Below are positions 63,150 through 64,000 of a stretch of 64,000 nt of DNA, in pieces. The notes below the pieces were generated by a model. It made no database searches, was not told where the DNA came from, and was given only the letters and a program-made list of their open reading frames with translations. Where the stretch lies: contig NZ_JRMB01000002.1 in NCBI RefSeq assembly GCF_000759445.1, positions 310,001 through 374,000 of the forward strand. The letters are read 5' to 3'. Made by a program: the position numbers and the translations under genes. This DNA comes from Pseudomonas lutea (GTDB taxonomy: Bacteria; Pseudomonadota; Gammaproteobacteria; Pseudomonadales; Pseudomonadaceae). How positions within the stretch are numbered: the stretch's first letter is position 1; the number at the start of each line of letters is the position of its first letter.

Positions 63150-63388
63150 GTGAACAGCGCTGTATTTCCAAGGCCAAGCCCCCGTTTTATAGGGCCTCGA
63201 CTTAGATAGCGCGTTTTTTACTCACATAAAAGCTGCACAAAGTTGTTGACTTAGCCCAGTTATGGACATTGGTGCCGGTGTGTTCCGAGCCGCTCAGTCT
63301 CCGACAAATCCCGGCTTCAGGCGCTACAACCTTCGCATATGGGACTCCGCTTCCCCTTACCCGGTTCGATCAAATCCACCCGGAAACA

Positions 63389-63418
63389 AAAATGCCCCGT
63401 CAAGACGGGGCATTTTTT
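63389..63418. terminator. Terminator after the FKBP gene
   Basis: The stem AATGCCCCGT-CAAG-ACGGGGCATT, with an A run on one side and a T run on the other, 25 bp beyond the FKBP stop on the reverse strand. It works in both directions in principle. Confidence 0.9.
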
Positions 63419-63443
63419 AAGCAGCGATTAAACGATGAATCGC

Positions 63444-64000
63444 TTACTTCTTGGCGGCTGGCTTGGCCGGTTCGGCTGCCGGAGCAGCTTCTTCCTCTTC
63501 ATCAGCGCCGGCAGCAGCATCGTTGGCACCTGCTGCTGCAGGGTCCTTGATACCGAGCAGTTCAAGGTCAAAGACCAGAACCGAGTTCGCCGGGATCGTC
63601 GGGCTTGGGCTTTGAGCGCCATAGGCCAGTTCGCTAGGGATGTAGAGTTTGACCTTCTCGCCTACGTGCATCAGCTGCAGGCCTTCGACCCAACCCGGGA
63701 TCACACCGCTGACCGGCAGATCAATCGGGCTGCCGCGCTCGACGGAACTGTCAAAGACTTTGCCGTCAGTCAGCTTGCCTTCGTAGTGAACGGTGACGAC
63801 ATCAGTCGGCTTGGGTACAGGACCGTCGGCTTTCTTGATGATTTCGTACTGCAGACCGGAAGCAGTGGTGGTGACTTCCTTACGCTTGCCGTTTTCCTCG
63901 AGGAACTTCTTGCCGGCAGCTGCCGACTCTTCGCTCATCTTGGCCATGCGCTCTTCGGCACGCTTCTGCAGGTCGCCGAAGGCTGCAACCAGCTCTTCGT
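63444..64000 (-). CDS. FKBP-type peptidyl-prolyl isomerase (Mip/FkpA/FklB group), 5' end outside window
   Basis: 185 residues visible; the true start is beyond base 64000, since the frame is open through EELVAAFGDLQKRAEER. A helical dimerisation region precedes the FKBP domain (about visible residues 45-145): GLQYEIIKKADGP, VTVHYEGKLTDGKVFDSS, GVIPGWVEGLQLM, IPSELAYG and NSVLVFDLELLGI, with the active-site Tyr, Asp and Trp. An Ala/Glu/Lys-rich acidic tail ends AKPAAKK. Catalyses proline isomerisation in folding; periplasmic or cytosolic location depends on the missing N-terminus. Confidence 0.93.
   Translation of the reverse strand, partial: EELVAAFGDLQKRAEERMAKMSEESAAAGKKFLEENGKRKEVTTTASGLQYEIIKKADGPVPKPTDVVTVHYEGKLTDGKVFDSSVERGSPIDLPVSGVIPGWVEGLQLMHVGEKVKLYIPSELAYGAQSPSPTIPANSVLVFDLELLGIKDPAAAGANDAAAGADEEEEAAPAAEPAKPAAKK

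Overview
The window is chromosomal DNA of a Pseudomonas of the fluorescens/syringae type. The evidence is high GC, many REP/REPIN palindromes of the GTAGGAGCCGGCTTGCTGG kind, a REP-associated tyrosine transposase, a Crc-titrating small RNA behind a sigma-54 promoter, an NAGGN osmolyte cluster, a NEL-type LRR protein, and a core gene order (actP, betaine-binding protein, mlaA, lpxL-like, minCDE, rluA, apeB, ABC operon, prc, EAL protein, FKBP) that from memory resembles the PA3234-PA3262 region of P. aeruginosa. No tRNA, rRNA, CRISPR array or classical insertion sequence was seen.

Layout. 1-12.1 kb: polyphosphate:AMP phosphotransferase (cut by the window edge), a 1,448-residue NEL E3-ligase-type protein, mnmC, and an ABC ATPase/FtsX-like permease/AttH lipoprotein operon. 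12.3-17.4 kb: the three-gene osmolyte cluster for N-acetylglutaminylglutamine amide, then a YheU-family gene. 17.5-20.1 kb: a divergent CsrA paralogue, a YnfA-like membrane protein, an SDR and two small proteins. 20.3-25.9 kb: acetate permease with its DUF485 partner, an orphan betaine-binding protein, a GH17 membrane protein and a CrcZ/CrcX/CrcY-type sRNA. 26-35 kb: a membrane protein, an alpha/beta hydrolase with mlaA, pirin, patatin, an LpxL-like acyltransferase, minCDE and rluA. 35.0-36.2 kb: a gene-free nested repeat. 36.3-40 kb: apeB and an MscS-family channel.

40.0-48.4 kb looks like an inserted catabolic island: a betaine-binding protein, a two-domain flavin oxidoreductase, a TetR/P5C-reductase pair, a LysR regulator, and a Rieske oxygenase with its reductase. 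Together they could take up an N-methylated betaine and demethylate it oxidatively in two steps. Proline betaine (stachydrine) is the best guess because a pyrroline-5-carboxylate reductase is present. An ATGTACAT palindrome occurs twice in the flavin oxidoreductase promoter and twice in front of the TetR gene, which suggests the regulatory circuit.

48.5-55 kb: a UTRA/GntR regulator divergent from an ABC importer operon with an embedded alkaline-phosphatase-superfamily enzyme, followed by a HAD phosphatase; two TGGTCTAGACCA-like sites sit between regulator and operon. 55-60.3 kb: quinone oxidoreductase, prc protease and an EAL-CBS-GGDDF protein. 60.3-61.7 kb: a REP-rich zone around the REP-associated transposase. 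61.7-64 kb: a small HTH/unknown gene pair, a YkvA-like protein, a perfect inverted pair of DnaA boxes, and an FKBP isomerase cut by the window end.
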